A DNA stretch of 64,000 nt, taken from positions 1 through 64,000 of the forward strand of contig JAYRVF010000011.1 of NCBI GenBank assembly GCA_041918675.1. The letters are read 5' to 3'. The position numbers were made by a program, and so were the translations under genes. Below the pieces are notes generated by a model that did not search any database, was not told where the DNA came from, and was given only the letters and a program-made list of their open reading frames with translations. Positions 45,255-53,680 of this stretch are shown here, one piece after another. Source of the DNA: SCUB01 sp041918675 (GTDB taxonomy: Bacteria; Pseudomonadota; Alphaproteobacteria; Rhizobiales; Xanthobacteraceae). Every line of letters begins with the position of its first letter. Position 1 is the stretch's first letter.

Positions 45255-46031
45255 CTAACGTCCCGTCAGAAATCCAAGCACGAGATCGGTATAGGCGTCG
45301 GCCTGCTCGACATTCGACAGATGCGCCGCGTCGAGAATGGTCAGGCTCGCCTTGGCGATATTGCGACGCAGGAAATCCGCCGCCTCGATCGGGATGCCGG
45401 GATCGTAACGCCCCGCGATCACCAGCGTCGGTTGGGTGATGCGCGCGAGTGAATCCCTCAGGTCGATTTCGTGGATCGCCTCGCAATTGGCGATGTAGCC
45501 CTCGCGCGGGGTGGCGAGCACCATGTCGCGCACCCACGCCGTGGTCATCGCGTGGTGCTGGCGGAAATCGGCGGTGAGCCAGCCTTCCATCACCCGGTCG
45601 ATGATCGCCTCGATCCCGCCCGCGCGGACGGCCGCGATGCGGTCCGCCATCGCGGCGCGGTTAGGAAACGCCGTGGTGTTGGACAGAATCAAATGATCGA
45701 TGCGCGACGGCGCGTTGGCGGCGAGCCATTGGCCCACCATGCCGCCCATCGACAGGCCGCACCAATGCACCTTCGCCAATTCGAGCGCGTCCATGATGGC
45801 GAGCGCGTCGCTTCCGAGCCGACCCAGCGAATAGGGGCCGGGCGGCACGTCGGATTTGCCGTGGCCGCGCCGGTCGTAGCGCACGACGCGGAACTCGCGC
45901 GCGAAGGGGGCGAGCTGCCGGTTCCACATCTCTTCGGTCGCGCCGAGCGAATTCGAGAGCATCAGCACGGGGCCATCCTCGCGCCCGGAGACGGAGACAT
46001 GAATGCGGCAATCGCCGACATTGATCATCAT
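45255..46031 (-). CDS. Alpha/beta hydrolase, 3-oxoadipate enol-lactonase-like
   Basis: The 258-residue protein resembles PcaD, which opens beta-ketoadipate enol-lactone in aromatic catabolism. It has VLMLSNSLGATEEMWNRQL, the nucleophile elbow GLSMGG near residue 94, the acid in AGRYDPGIP and the histidine in AAHLSNVE. No other pca genes are adjacent, so the true substrate may differ. The start at 46031 has GAGGAA about 9 nt upstream. It is divergent from coxG. Confidence 0.82.
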   Translation of the reverse strand: MMINVGDCRIHVSVSGREDGPVLMLSNSLGATEEMWNRQLAPFAREFRVVRYDRRGHGKSDVPPGPYSLGRLGSDALAIMDALELAKVHWCGLSMGGMVGQWLAANAPSRIDHLILSNTTAFPNRAAMADRIAAVRAGGIEAIIDRVMEGWLTADFRQHHAMTTAWVRDMVLATPREGYIANCEAIHEIDLRDSLARITQPTLVIAGRYDPGIPIEAADFLRRNIAKASLTILDAAHLSNVEQADAYTDLVLGFLTGR

Positions 46032-46202
46032 GACGGTGGTTCCTCGGGTCTTGCGCCTGGGCGCGGTCGCGCATGGGCGGCGTCGGATTTGGAATTGGCA
46101 GGGCGGGCGCTTCTCGCCTAGACTAACACGCCGCGATCCCCCGCTGTCACCGCGTCCGAACGTCGGCGCGGGCGCGCGGCGAACATCCTGGAGGCGCGGT
46201 TC

Positions 46203-46658
46203 ATGGCGATGACGATGTCCGGCGCGGTCGAGCTTTCCGCCGCTCCGGCGGCGGTCTGGGACAAGCTCAATGATGCCGACGTGCTCAGGGCTTGCATCCC
46301 CGGTTGCGAGGAACTCGAACAGATCGACGGCGGCGGCTATCGCGCCGTCGTGAAGGCCAAGATCGGTCCGGTCTCGGCGCGGTTCAAGGGACGCGTCGCC
46401 TTGAGCGACCTCGATCCACCGAAAAGCTACAGGATTTCCGGGGAGGGCGAGGGCGGCGTCGCCGGCTTCGCCAAGGGTGGCGCGTTCGTGTCGCTGACGC
46501 CGAACGAGACCGGAACGCTTCTGTCCTATGAGGTCGAGGCCCATGTCGGCGGCAAGATCGCCCAGCTCGGCCAGCGCCTGATCAACGGCGCGGCGAAAAA
46601 GATCGCCGACGAATTCTTCGCCAATTTCGCCAAATCGGTACAGGACAACCCCGCGTGA
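46203..46658 (+). CDS. coxG: Carbon monoxide dehydrogenase subunit G-like protein (SRPBCC)
   Basis: The 151-residue product is a CoxG-family START/SRPBCC protein (MSGAVELSAAPAAVWDKLNDADVLRACIPGCEELEQ, VVKAKIGPVSARFKGRV, LGQRLINGAAKKIADEFF). CoxG helps assemble or anchor aerobic CO dehydrogenase and related molybdenum hydroxylases at the membrane. GGAGG lies about 8 nt upstream of the ATG. It opens the cluster of cox-type accessory genes. Confidence 0.9.
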   Translation: MAMTMSGAVELSAAPAAVWDKLNDADVLRACIPGCEELEQIDGGGYRAVVKAKIGPVSARFKGRVALSDLDPPKSYRISGEGEGGVAGFAKGGAFVSLTPNETGTLLSYEVEAHVGGKIAQLGQRLINGAAKKIADEFFANFAKSVQDNPA

Positions 46659-46845
46659 GCGGCGGTTGCCGCTTGGCGGGCGAACCCATATCATAAGCCA
46701 TTCGCCGCGCGCCGACCGCCGGTAGGCGCCATCGAACATTGAAGGAATTGCGAGAGCGCGGGCGCGCGCGACTGGGGACAAACAGGCTATCGGGCACGTG
46801 GGCGGGTTCAACGCGCGGGAGCACGCGCGCGGGGTTCTCAATTAG

Positions 46846-46896
46846 GTTCGGCACGCAAGTAAGTTCGGCACGCAAGTAGGTTCGGCACGCAAGGCG
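46846..46896. repeat. Three tandem 17-bp repeats between coxG and coxM
   Basis: GTTCGGCACGCAAGTA(A/G) begins at 46846, 46863 and 46880; the third copy diverges at its last bases. They end 29 bp before the coxM start, so they fall in its leader. Confidence 0.85.
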
Positions 46897-46925
46897 AGCG
46901 CGGGACATCGAGGCGATCGAGGCGC

Positions 46926-47726
46926 ATGTATCCATTCAAATATCATCGTCCGGCGACCGTGCGTCAGGCCGTCAATCTGCTGGCCCGGCTCGACGACGCC
47001 AAGCCGATCGCCGGCGGGCAGACGCTGCTGCCGGTCATGAAGCAGCGCCTCGCGAGCCCGGCCCATCTCGTCGACATCGCGCGGATCGACAAGCTGGCCG
47101 AGATCGCGATGAAGGGGCGCTTGCTCGTCATCGGCGCGATGGCGACGCACGCCGAGGTCGCCGCGTCCGAGGTCGTGCGCGCGGCGATTCCGGCGCTTCG
47201 TGAATTGGCGGGCGCGATCGGCGATCCCGCGGTGCGCCATCGCGGCACCATCGGCGGCTCGCTCGCCAACAATGATCCGGCCGCGGATTATCCTGCGGCG
47301 TGCCTGGCGCTCGATGCCACGATCGTCACCAACACGCGCCGCATCAAGGCCGACGATTTCTTCCAGGGCCTGTTTCAGACCGCGCTGGAGCCGGGCGAGA
47401 TCATCACCCGCGTGATGTTTCCGCTCGCCAAGAAGGCGGCCTATGTCAAGTTCCGCAACCAGGCCTCGCGCTACGCGATCGCCGGCGTGTTCGTGGCCCG
47501 GCGACCTTCCGAGGCGCGTGTCGCGGTGACCGGCGCGGGCGCGGACGGCGTCTTTCGCCTCGCCGCGTTCGAGGAGGCGCTGCGCAAGCGGTTTTCGCCA
47601 AAATCGCTCGACGGGCTCGTGGTCCCGATCGAGGGGCTCGCCGGCGATATTCACGCCAGCGCCGACTATCGCGCGCATCTGGTCGGCGTTCTGGCGCGCC
47701 GCGCGGTCGCGGCGGCCAACGCATGA
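46926..47726 (+). CDS. coxM: FAD-binding medium subunit of a CO dehydrogenase-type molybdenum hydroxylase
   Basis: The 266-residue subunit binds FAD, the electron exit of xanthine-oxidase-family enzymes. It has the two FAD motifs, AGGQTLLP near residue 29 and TIGGSLANNDPAADYPA near 108. The C-terminal CO-dehydrogenase flavoprotein domain follows. Normally it sits with coxS (2Fe-2S) and coxL (molybdopterin), but neither is here. The physiological partner is therefore encoded elsewhere or lost. Confidence 0.92.
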   Translation: MYPFKYHRPATVRQAVNLLARLDDAKPIAGGQTLLPVMKQRLASPAHLVDIARIDKLAEIAMKGRLLVIGAMATHAEVAASEVVRAAIPALRELAGAIGDPAVRHRGTIGGSLANNDPAADYPAACLALDATIVTNTRRIKADDFFQGLFQTALEPGEIITRVMFPLAKKAAYVKFRNQASRYAIAGVFVARRPSEARVAVTGAGADGVFRLAAFEEALRKRFSPKSLDGLVVPIEGLAGDIHASADYRAHLVGVLARRAVAAANA

Positions 47727-47744
47727 CGCATACGAACGACGGGG

Positions 47745-48680
47745 ATGAACCGTGAGGAGATTTTCGTGAACGGCGCCGCGCTACCCGATTCCGTCGAGGC
47801 CATGGCAACGATGCTCGCCGGCCAGGGCTATCTCGCCGACCGGGCGCTGGCGACGGTTGCCTATCTCGCGCTGCGCATGGGCCGTCCGCTCTTTCTCGAA
47901 GGTGAGGCTGGCGTCGGCAAGACCGAGATCGCCAAGGTGCTCGCCGCCGCGCTCGGGCGCGACCTCATCCGCCTGCAATGCTATGAGGGGCTCGACGTGG
48001 CCTCCGCCGTCTATGAGTGGAACAGCGCCGCGCAGATGATCGCGATCAGGCTCGCGGAGGCGACCGGCGAGGCCGATCGCGAGCGGCTTACGCATGACGT
48101 GTTCGACCAGCGCTTTCTCATCAAGCGGCCGCTGCTGGAGGCGCTCGAACCGCGCACCGCCGGGCCGCCGGTTCTCCTGATCGACGAACTCGACCGCGCC
48201 GACGAGGCATTCGAGGCGTTCCTGCTCGAAATCCTTTCCGACTTCCAGGTGACGATCCCCGAGCTCGGCACCGTGCGCGCGGCGCGGCCGCCGATCGTCG
48301 TCATCACCTCCAACCGCACGCGCGAGATTCACGACGCGCTGAAGCGGCGCTGCCTCTATCACTGGGTCGACTATCCGGACGCCGCGCGCGAGCTCGCGAT
48401 CGTGCGCGCGCGCGTTCCCGGCATCGCCGATCTGCTGTCGCGCCAGGTCGTCGCCTTCGTGCAGATCCTGCGCCAGCAGGAATTGTTCAAGGCGCCGGGC
48501 GTGGCCGAGACGCTGGATTGGGCCAACGCCTTGCGCGAGCTCAACGCGCGCTCGCTGACGCGCCAGGCCGCGGAGGATTCGCTCGGCGCGCTGCTCAAAT
48601 ACCAGGACGACATCGCGCGCCTGCGGGGCGAGGTGCTCGACAAGGCGGTCGGGCAGGCGCGGGAGGCGGCGGGCGCGTGA
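47745..48680 (+). CDS. coxD: CoxD-type MoxR AAA+ ATPase
   Basis: CoxD is an AAA+ chaperone required to build the sulfurated Mo-Cu centre of CO dehydrogenase. The 311-residue product has Walker A GEAGVGKTE near residue 52, Walker B LLIDELDRAD near 147 and arginine-finger/sensor segments. Its stop overlaps a GTG start of coxE. MoxR proteins usually act with a VWA partner, here CoxE. Confidence 0.92.
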   Translation: MNREEIFVNGAALPDSVEAMATMLAGQGYLADRALATVAYLALRMGRPLFLEGEAGVGKTEIAKVLAAALGRDLIRLQCYEGLDVASAVYEWNSAAQMIAIRLAEATGEADRERLTHDVFDQRFLIKRPLLEALEPRTAGPPVLLIDELDRADEAFEAFLLEILSDFQVTIPELGTVRAARPPIVVITSNRTREIHDALKRRCLYHWVDYPDAARELAIVRARVPGIADLLSRQVVAFVQILRQQELFKAPGVAETLDWANALRELNARSLTRQAAEDSLGALLKYQDDIARLRGEVLDKAVGQAREAAGA

Positions 48681-49894
48681 CCGAGATGAGCGCGGATATC
48701 CCGGATTTCGGCGGCGGCGGCCATATCGCGGGCAACATCGTGGCCTTCGCCCGCGCGCTGCGCTCGGCCGGCCTGCCGGTCGGGCCCGGCGCGGTGCTCG
48801 ACGGTCTCAATGCGCTCGGTCTCGTCGGCCTCGGCGATCGCGCCGTGGTCTACGCGGCGCTGCGATCGGTCTTCATCACGCGCCACGAGCACGCCGCCGT
48901 GTTCGCGCAGGTGTTCGACCTGTTCTTTCGCGCCTCGCCGAACCAGATGCGTCTGGTCGACGAAAACCAGGCCGGCATTCCGATGATCGCCAAATCCGGC
49001 GCGGCGATGCGCCGCGCCCAGGAAGCGCTCAATCCGGACGCCGGCCACACCCGCGAGCGCGCCGAGGAGGAGGTCGAGGCGGTCGAGCTCGCGGTGTCGG
49101 ACCGCGAGGTTCTGCAACGCAAGGATTTCGCGCAGATGAGCGCCGCCGAGATCGCGGCCGCCGAGGCCGAGATCAAGCGCCTGTGCCTGCCGATCGCCGA
49201 AATCCTCACGCGGCGGATGGTTCCCGATCCGCGCGGCCGGCGCATCGATCTGCGGCGCACGCTGCGGTCGAGCCTGCGCACCGGCGGCGACATCGTCGCG
49301 CTGCGGCGGCTCGGGCGCAAGCGCAAGCCGCCTCCGATCGTGGCGCTGCTCGACATTTCCGGCTCGATGAGCGAATACACGCGCCTGTTCCTGCATTTTC
49401 TTCACGCCGTCACCGACGCGCGCAAGCGCGTGTCGACATTCCTGTTCGGCACGCGGCTGACCAATGTGACGCGATCGCTGCGGGCACGCGACCCCGACGA
49501 CGCGCTCGCGGCGTGCTCCTCGACCGTGCTCGACTGGTCCGGCGGCACGCGCATCGCGACCTCGCTGCACGCTTTCAACCGGCTGTGGAGCCGGCGCGTG
49601 CTCGGGCAGGGCGCGGTCGTACTGCTGATCAGCGATGGGCTCGAACGCGATGTCGACGAGCGGCTCGCTTTCGAGATGGACCGGCTGCACCGCTCATGCC
49701 GCAAGCTGATCTGGCTCAACCCGCTGCTGCGATTCGACCGCTTCGAGGCCAAGGCGCGGGGCATCAAGTTGATGCTGCCGCATGTCGACGAATTGCGGCC
49801 GGTCCACAACCTCTCCTCGATGACGGAGCTGGTGGCGGCGCTGGCGCGGCCGGCGCATCGCGGCGGCGAGACGCCGCGGCGACGCGCGGCCTGA
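48677..49894 (+). CDS. coxE: CoxE-type VWA domain protein
   Basis: CoxE works with CoxD in maturation of the CO dehydrogenase active site. The 405-residue protein has a helical N-terminal half, then a von Willebrand A domain with the metal-ion-dependent adhesion site DISGSMS near residue 225 and the later Thr/Asp positions (SGGTRIAT, LISDGLERD). The GTG at 48677 overlaps the coxD stop; an ATG at 48686 is an alternative. Confidence 0.92.
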   Translation: MTEMSADIPDFGGGGHIAGNIVAFARALRSAGLPVGPGAVLDGLNALGLVGLGDRAVVYAALRSVFITRHEHAAVFAQVFDLFFRASPNQMRLVDENQAGIPMIAKSGAAMRRAQEALNPDAGHTRERAEEEVEAVELAVSDREVLQRKDFAQMSAAEIAAAEAEIKRLCLPIAEILTRRMVPDPRGRRIDLRRTLRSSLRTGGDIVALRRLGRKRKPPPIVALLDISGSMSEYTRLFLHFLHAVTDARKRVSTFLFGTRLTNVTRSLRARDPDDALAACSSTVLDWSGGTRIATSLHAFNRLWSRRVLGQGAVVLLISDGLERDVDERLAFEMDRLHRSCRKLIWLNPLLRFDRFEAKARGIKLMLPHVDELRPVHNLSSMTELVAALARPAHRGGETPRRRAA

Positions 49895-49917
49895 CTTAGA
49901 GGGGAAGGAGCGAACGC

Positions 49918-50241
49918 ATGCTCACGCGCGACGAGGACATTCTCCAGGCGGCCGAGAATTGGCGCAAGGACGGCCACGGCGTCGCCATCGCCACCGTGGT
50001 CGAGACCTGGGGCTCGGCGCCGCGGCCGGCCGGCTCCAGCCTCGTCATCAACGACGCGGGCGCCTTTCTCGGATCGGTTTCCGGCGGCTGCGTCGAGGGC
50101 GCGGTGGTGACCGAGGCGCTCGACGTCATCGCCGACGGCAAGCCGCGCATGCTGGAATTCGGCGTCGCCGACGAAACCGCGTGGAAGGTGGGACTTTCCT
50201 GCGGCGGCCGCATCCGCGTCTTCGTCGAGAAGGTTGGCTGA
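49918..50241 (+). CDS. XdhC/CoxI family protein, N-terminal-type domain
   Basis: The 107-residue product is a stand-alone XdhC_CoxI domain, with VAIATVVETWGSAPRPAGSSLVI and the conserved SGGCVEGAV and LSCGGRI motifs. XdhC-type proteins bind molybdenum cofactor and insert its sulfurated form into xanthine-oxidase-family enzymes. The C-terminal Rossmann part is a separate gene immediately downstream, whereas many homologues have both in one chain. Confidence 0.88.
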   Translation: MLTRDEDILQAAENWRKDGHGVAIATVVETWGSAPRPAGSSLVINDAGAFLGSVSGGCVEGAVVTEALDVIADGKPRMLEFGVADETAWKVGLSCGGRIRVFVEKVG

Positions 50242-50245
50242 TCCC

Positions 50246-50938
50246 GTGCGCCTCGAACAACTCTCCGAACTCAATCGCGAACGCGCCGCGCGCCGGCCCG
50301 TCTTCGTCGTCACCGATGTCGCCAGCGGAAGCCAGCGCCTGGTCAGGGAGGCCGACATCGCGGCCGACGAATTGCGCGGCGAATTGGAGGCGCGGCTGCG
50401 CTCGGGCAAGAGCGGCATGATCGAGGCGGGCGGGCGCGCGCTGTTCATCACCGTGCACGCGCCGACGGCGCGGCTGGTGGTGATCGGCGCGGTGCACATC
50501 AGCCAGGCGCTCGCGCCGATCGCGCGCATGCTCGGCTACGACGTGACCATCATCGATCCGCGCACCGCCTTCGCCAGCCCCGAGCGCTTCCCCGACGCGG
50601 CGCTGGTCGCCGAATGGCCTGACGTGGCGCTGCCGCCGCTGGCGATCGATCGCTACACCGCTTTCGTCGCGCTGACGCACGATCCCAAGATCGACGATCC
50701 GGCGTTGCTGCACGCGCTGGCGCGCGACTGCTTCTACATCGGCGCGCTCGGCTCCCGGAAGACGCACGCGCGCCGCGTCGCGCGGCTCAAGGGGGCGGGT
50801 CTTGCCGACGCGGCGATCGCGCGCATTCACGCCCCGGTCGGGCTCGCGATCGGCGCGGTGTCGCCGGCCGAGATCGCGGTGGCGATCATGGCCGAGATCA
50901 CGGCGCGGCTGCGGCTGCCGGCGGACGGTTCGCCATGA
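50246..50938 (+). CDS. XdhC-type Rossmann domain protein (CoxF/XdhC C-terminal type)
   Basis: The 230-residue product has a Rossmann segment (LVVIGAVHISQALAPIARMLGYDVTIIDPR) and the C-terminal GALGSRKTHARRVARL and IHAPVGLAIGA motifs of XdhC proteins. Together with the preceding gene it should form a complete Moco insertase/chaperone. A GTG at 50246 was chosen; a TTG at 50234 overlaps the previous stop. Its stop overlaps the next start as ATGA. Confidence 0.88.
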   Translation: MRLEQLSELNRERAARRPVFVVTDVASGSQRLVREADIAADELRGELEARLRSGKSGMIEAGGRALFITVHAPTARLVVIGAVHISQALAPIARMLGYDVTIIDPRTAFASPERFPDAALVAEWPDVALPPLAIDRYTAFVALTHDPKIDDPALLHALARDCFYIGALGSRKTHARRVARLKGAGLADAAIARIHAPVGLAIGAVSPAEIAVAIMAEITARLRLPADGSP

Positions 50939-52569
50939 AATTCGGCGCGGTCGCGCCGCGCGAGGCGCTCGGAGCGTTGTCGGTGCACGCGCTGCGCCAA
51001 GGCGGCGCGTCGCTCAAGAAAGGCGCGACGATCGGCCCGGCCGAAGTCGCCGCGCTCGAGGCGGCGGGCGTTGCCGAGATCCTCGTCGCGCGGCTTGAAC
51101 CGGACGATTTGGGCGAGGACGCGGCCGCGGCCGCGTTCGCGCGCGCGATCGCCGGCGACGGCGCGACCGTGGAGCGTGCCTTCACCGGCCGCGCCAACAT
51201 CTTCGCCGCGCATTCGGGCGTGCTGGTAATCGATCGCGCGACCATCGACGCGATCAATCGGATCGACGAATCCATCACCATCGCCACGCTTCCCGCGTTC
51301 AAGGCGGTGGTCGCCGGTGAAATGATCGCGACGGTGAAGATCATTCCCTTCGCGGTGTCGGGGCGGCTGTGCGAGGCGGCGACGGCGATTGCGGCGCGCG
51401 GACGGATCGGCGTCGCGCCGTTCCGCTTGCGCGAGGTCGGCGTGGTGTCGACGCTGCTGCCGGGTTTGGCGACGAAAGTCGTCGACAAGACGGTGAAGGT
51501 GACGGCGGCGCGGCTTGCCGCGGCGTCGGCGCGGCTCATGGCCGAGCGGCGGGTGGCGCACGAGGAAGCGGCGGTCGCCGAGGCCGTGACCGGATTGATC
51601 GCGGCGGGCGCCGAACTCGTCATCCTGTTCGGCGCTTCGGCGATCACCGACCGGCGCGACGTCATTCCGTCGGCGATCCTGCGCGCCGGCGGCGTGGTCG
51701 AGCATTTCGGCATGCCGGTCGATCCGGGCAATCTGATGCTGTTCGGGCGGGTCGGGCGGACGCCGATCATCGGCGCGCCGGGCTGCGCGCGCTCGCCGAA
51801 GGAAAACGGATTCGATTGGGTGCTGACGCGGGTGCTCGCGGGGCTCGCGGTCACGCGCGACGACATCGCCGGCATGGGGGTCGGCGGCTTGTTGATGGAG
51901 ATCGTGACGCGGCCGCAGCCGCGCGCGAGCGCGGTCGAGGGCGAGGCGCGGCGGGTAGCCGCGATCGTGCTCGCGGCGGGACGGTCGAGCCGCATGCGCG
52001 GGCCGAACAAGCTCCTGGCCGATATCGGCGGCGCGCCGCTCGTTCGCCGCGTAGTCGCGCAGGTGGCGGCGTCGCGCGCCGCGCCCGTGATCGTCGTGAC
52101 CGGGCATCAGCGCGCCGAGGTCGCGCGCGCGCTCGAAGGGCTGGACGTGCGCTTCGTGCACAACGAGGCTTACGGCGAGGGGATCGCGAGCTCGGTCAAG
52201 GCCGGCATCGCCGCGGTGCCCGAGGAATGCGACGGCGCGCTGGTCTGCCTCGGCGACATGCCGCTCGTCGGGGCGGGACTGATCGACGCGCTGGTCGACC
52301 GTTTCGCGCCCGACGCCGGCGCGTTGATCGTGGTTCCGGTCAGCGGCGGACGGCGGGGCAATCCGGTGCTGTGGTCGCGTCGCTTCTTTCCCGAGCTCAT
52401 GGCGCTCGAAGGCGATGTCGGCGCGCGGCACCTGATCGAACGGCGCGGCGAGGCCGTCGCGGAGATCGCGGTCGAGGGCGACGGCGCGTTCGTCGACATC
52501 GACACGCCCGAGGCGCTCGAAACCTTTGACGGCGCCGCGCGAGCCGTCGGCGGCGGGGCCGGGCAATGA
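50935..52569 (+). CDS. MoeA-like molybdopterin-binding domain fused to MocA/MobA-like nucleotidyltransferase
   Basis: The 544-residue protein joins two cofactor domains. Residues about 1-335 are MoeA/MogA-like molybdopterin-binding (GATIGPAEVAALEAAGVAEI, ITDRRDVIPSAI, VDPGNLMLFGRVG). Residues from about 341 are an NTP-transferase of the MocA type (AAIVLAAGRSSRMRGPNKLL, LVCLGDMPLVG, RRGNPVLWSRRFFPEL). It probably makes molybdopterin cytosine dinucleotide, the form used by CO dehydrogenase-type enzymes. It is coupled by 4-bp overlaps to the genes on both sides. Confidence 0.88.
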   Translation: MKFGAVAPREALGALSVHALRQGGASLKKGATIGPAEVAALEAAGVAEILVARLEPDDLGEDAAAAAFARAIAGDGATVERAFTGRANIFAAHSGVLVIDRATIDAINRIDESITIATLPAFKAVVAGEMIATVKIIPFAVSGRLCEAATAIAARGRIGVAPFRLREVGVVSTLLPGLATKVVDKTVKVTAARLAAASARLMAERRVAHEEAAVAEAVTGLIAAGAELVILFGASAITDRRDVIPSAILRAGGVVEHFGMPVDPGNLMLFGRVGRTPIIGAPGCARSPKENGFDWVLTRVLAGLAVTRDDIAGMGVGGLLMEIVTRPQPRASAVEGEARRVAAIVLAAGRSSRMRGPNKLLADIGGAPLVRRVVAQVAASRAAPVIVVTGHQRAEVARALEGLDVRFVHNEAYGEGIASSVKAGIAAVPEECDGALVCLGDMPLVGAGLIDALVDRFAPDAGALIVVPVSGGRRGNPVLWSRRFFPELMALEGDVGARHLIERRGEAVAEIAVEGDGAFVDIDTPEALETFDGAARAVGGGAGQ

Positions 52570-53015
52570 CGCGAGAAGGGTCCGCGGCGGCGGCAAGACC
52601 CTATGCCGTCGGTCAGCGCTTCATCAAGGAGGTCGTGGTCGACCGCGAATGGGTCACGCGCTTCGCCGCCGAGGTCGGCGATCTGAGCCCGCTGCATCAC
52701 GACGAGGAGTTCGCGCGCCGGTCGCGCTTCGGCGGGCTCATCGCCTGCGGCGCTCATACGTCCTCGCTGATGATGGGACTCGTCGCCACGACGGTCACCG
52801 GCTTTGGGCCCAGCGCCGGGCTCGATTTCACCATGCGGATGAAGCGTCCGGTGCATGTCGACCAGACCGTGACGATCAGCTGGACGTTGGTCGCGATCGA
52901 TCGCATGGCGCCGATGCATGGCGACGTGCTCACCTTCGAGGGCGAATTGCGCACCGAGCGCGGGGAGATCGCGGTGAAGGCGCGTTCGCGTGGGGTCGTG
53001 TTCGACGCGCCGTGA
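52566..53015 (+). CDS. MaoC/hot-dog fold dehydratase-like protein
   Basis: The 149-residue product has the MaoC hydratase signature (VGDLSPLHHDEEFARRSRFGGLIACGAH). Enzymes of this fold hydrate enoyl-CoA thioesters or act on related acyl groups. Its ATG overlaps the preceding stop by 4 bp, so it is co-translated with the molybdenum-cofactor genes. That link is unexplained and may point to the substrate of the missing hydroxylase. Confidence 0.88.
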   Translation: MTREGSAAAARPYAVGQRFIKEVVVDREWVTRFAAEVGDLSPLHHDEEFARRSRFGGLIACGAHTSSLMMGLVATTVTGFGPSAGLDFTMRMKRPVHVDQTVTISWTLVAIDRMAPMHGDVLTFEGELRTERGEIAVKARSRGVVFDAP

Positions 53016-53134
53016 GGCGGAAGGTCGCGCGCGGGTGCGGGTTGGCGATGTCGACGGCGACCGCGCATTCACCGACTCGTAACGCCTTCGCGTTAACCTT
53101 CGCCGCGATTTTGTCAGGGGAGGGGACCCCATCG

Positions 53135-53515
53135 ATGTTCTTGCCTAGCGGGATTTCGCAGGCCTTCGTCGCCGCGTCGATCGTGTTGGCCGCGATCGCG
53201 ACGACGCAACCGGTCGAAGCCGCCGGCGCGCTCGCTTACGGTAAGTGCGGCGCCTACGGCTATTCGTTCGATCATGCAAGGAGCGCGGAGGCGCAGGCCG
53301 CCGCGAAGGCCAAGTGCAACGGCACCTGCACGGTCGTCACCATGAACCGAGCCTGCGCCGCCTTCGCGATCGATCTGAAGAATCCATGCGGCGCCTACGG
53401 CTATGCGGTCGCCGCCAAGATCAGTGGCGCGCTCAACGCCGCCTCGCGCCGTTGTCACGAAAACGGCGGCAAGGAATGCGTCATCCGCGCCTGGGCCTGC
53501 GACGCGCGCGGCTGA
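53135..53515 (+). CDS. Secreted DUF4189 protein
   Basis: The 126-residue product has a signal peptide (MFLPSGISQAFVAASIVLAAIA..., cleavage near VEAAG). It is followed by a Cys-rich DUF4189-like domain with the doublet CGAYGYSFDHA and CGAYGYAVAAK, and six mature cysteines. DUF4189 proteins are periplasmic or secreted and mostly uncharacterised. The same domain ends the TPR protein at 60269-62425. The start at 53135 has AGGGGAGGGG upstream; an ATG at 53048 is less likely. Confidence 0.75.
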   Translation: MFLPSGISQAFVAASIVLAAIATTQPVEAAGALAYGKCGAYGYSFDHARSAEAQAAAKAKCNGTCTVVTMNRACAAFAIDLKNPCGAYGYAVAAKISGALNAASRRCHENGGKECVIRAWACDARG

Positions 53516-53648
53516 AATCGGCGCGCGACGTGCCGCGCATCGCGGCGGACGCGTCCGCGAGATCCATGAAAAATCCATCGTTGCGAGGGATCGCGCGGGC
53601 CAAAGCGGGGCCGGCGCGAGACCGGCTCGCGGCGCGAAAATCCGCTTG

Positions 53649-53674
53649 ATTATGACTGACTAGTCAGTCATAAT
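53649..53674 (+). promoter_or_regulatory. 26-bp perfect palindromic operator for the TetR efflux operon
   Basis: The sequence is a perfect dyad centred at 53661/53662, built on TGACTGACTAGTCAGTCA with AT-rich ends. It stops 6 bp before the regulator's ATG. TGACTAGTCA-type palindromes are typical TetR-family operators before HlyD/ABC exporter operons. Binding here would block both transcription and, given the position, translation of the regulator itself, implying tight autoregulation. Confidence 0.85.
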
Positions 53675-53680
53675 TATTGG

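Noticed and set aside
45255..46841. 528-codon frame extending the enol-lactonase upstream over coxG
   Set aside because: The extension is antisense to coxG; the start at 46031 has a good ribosome-binding site and the family N-terminus.
48518..48676. Upstream extension of coxE inside coxD
   Set aside because: It is an out-of-frame reading of coxD; the GTG overlapping the coxD stop is the sensible start.
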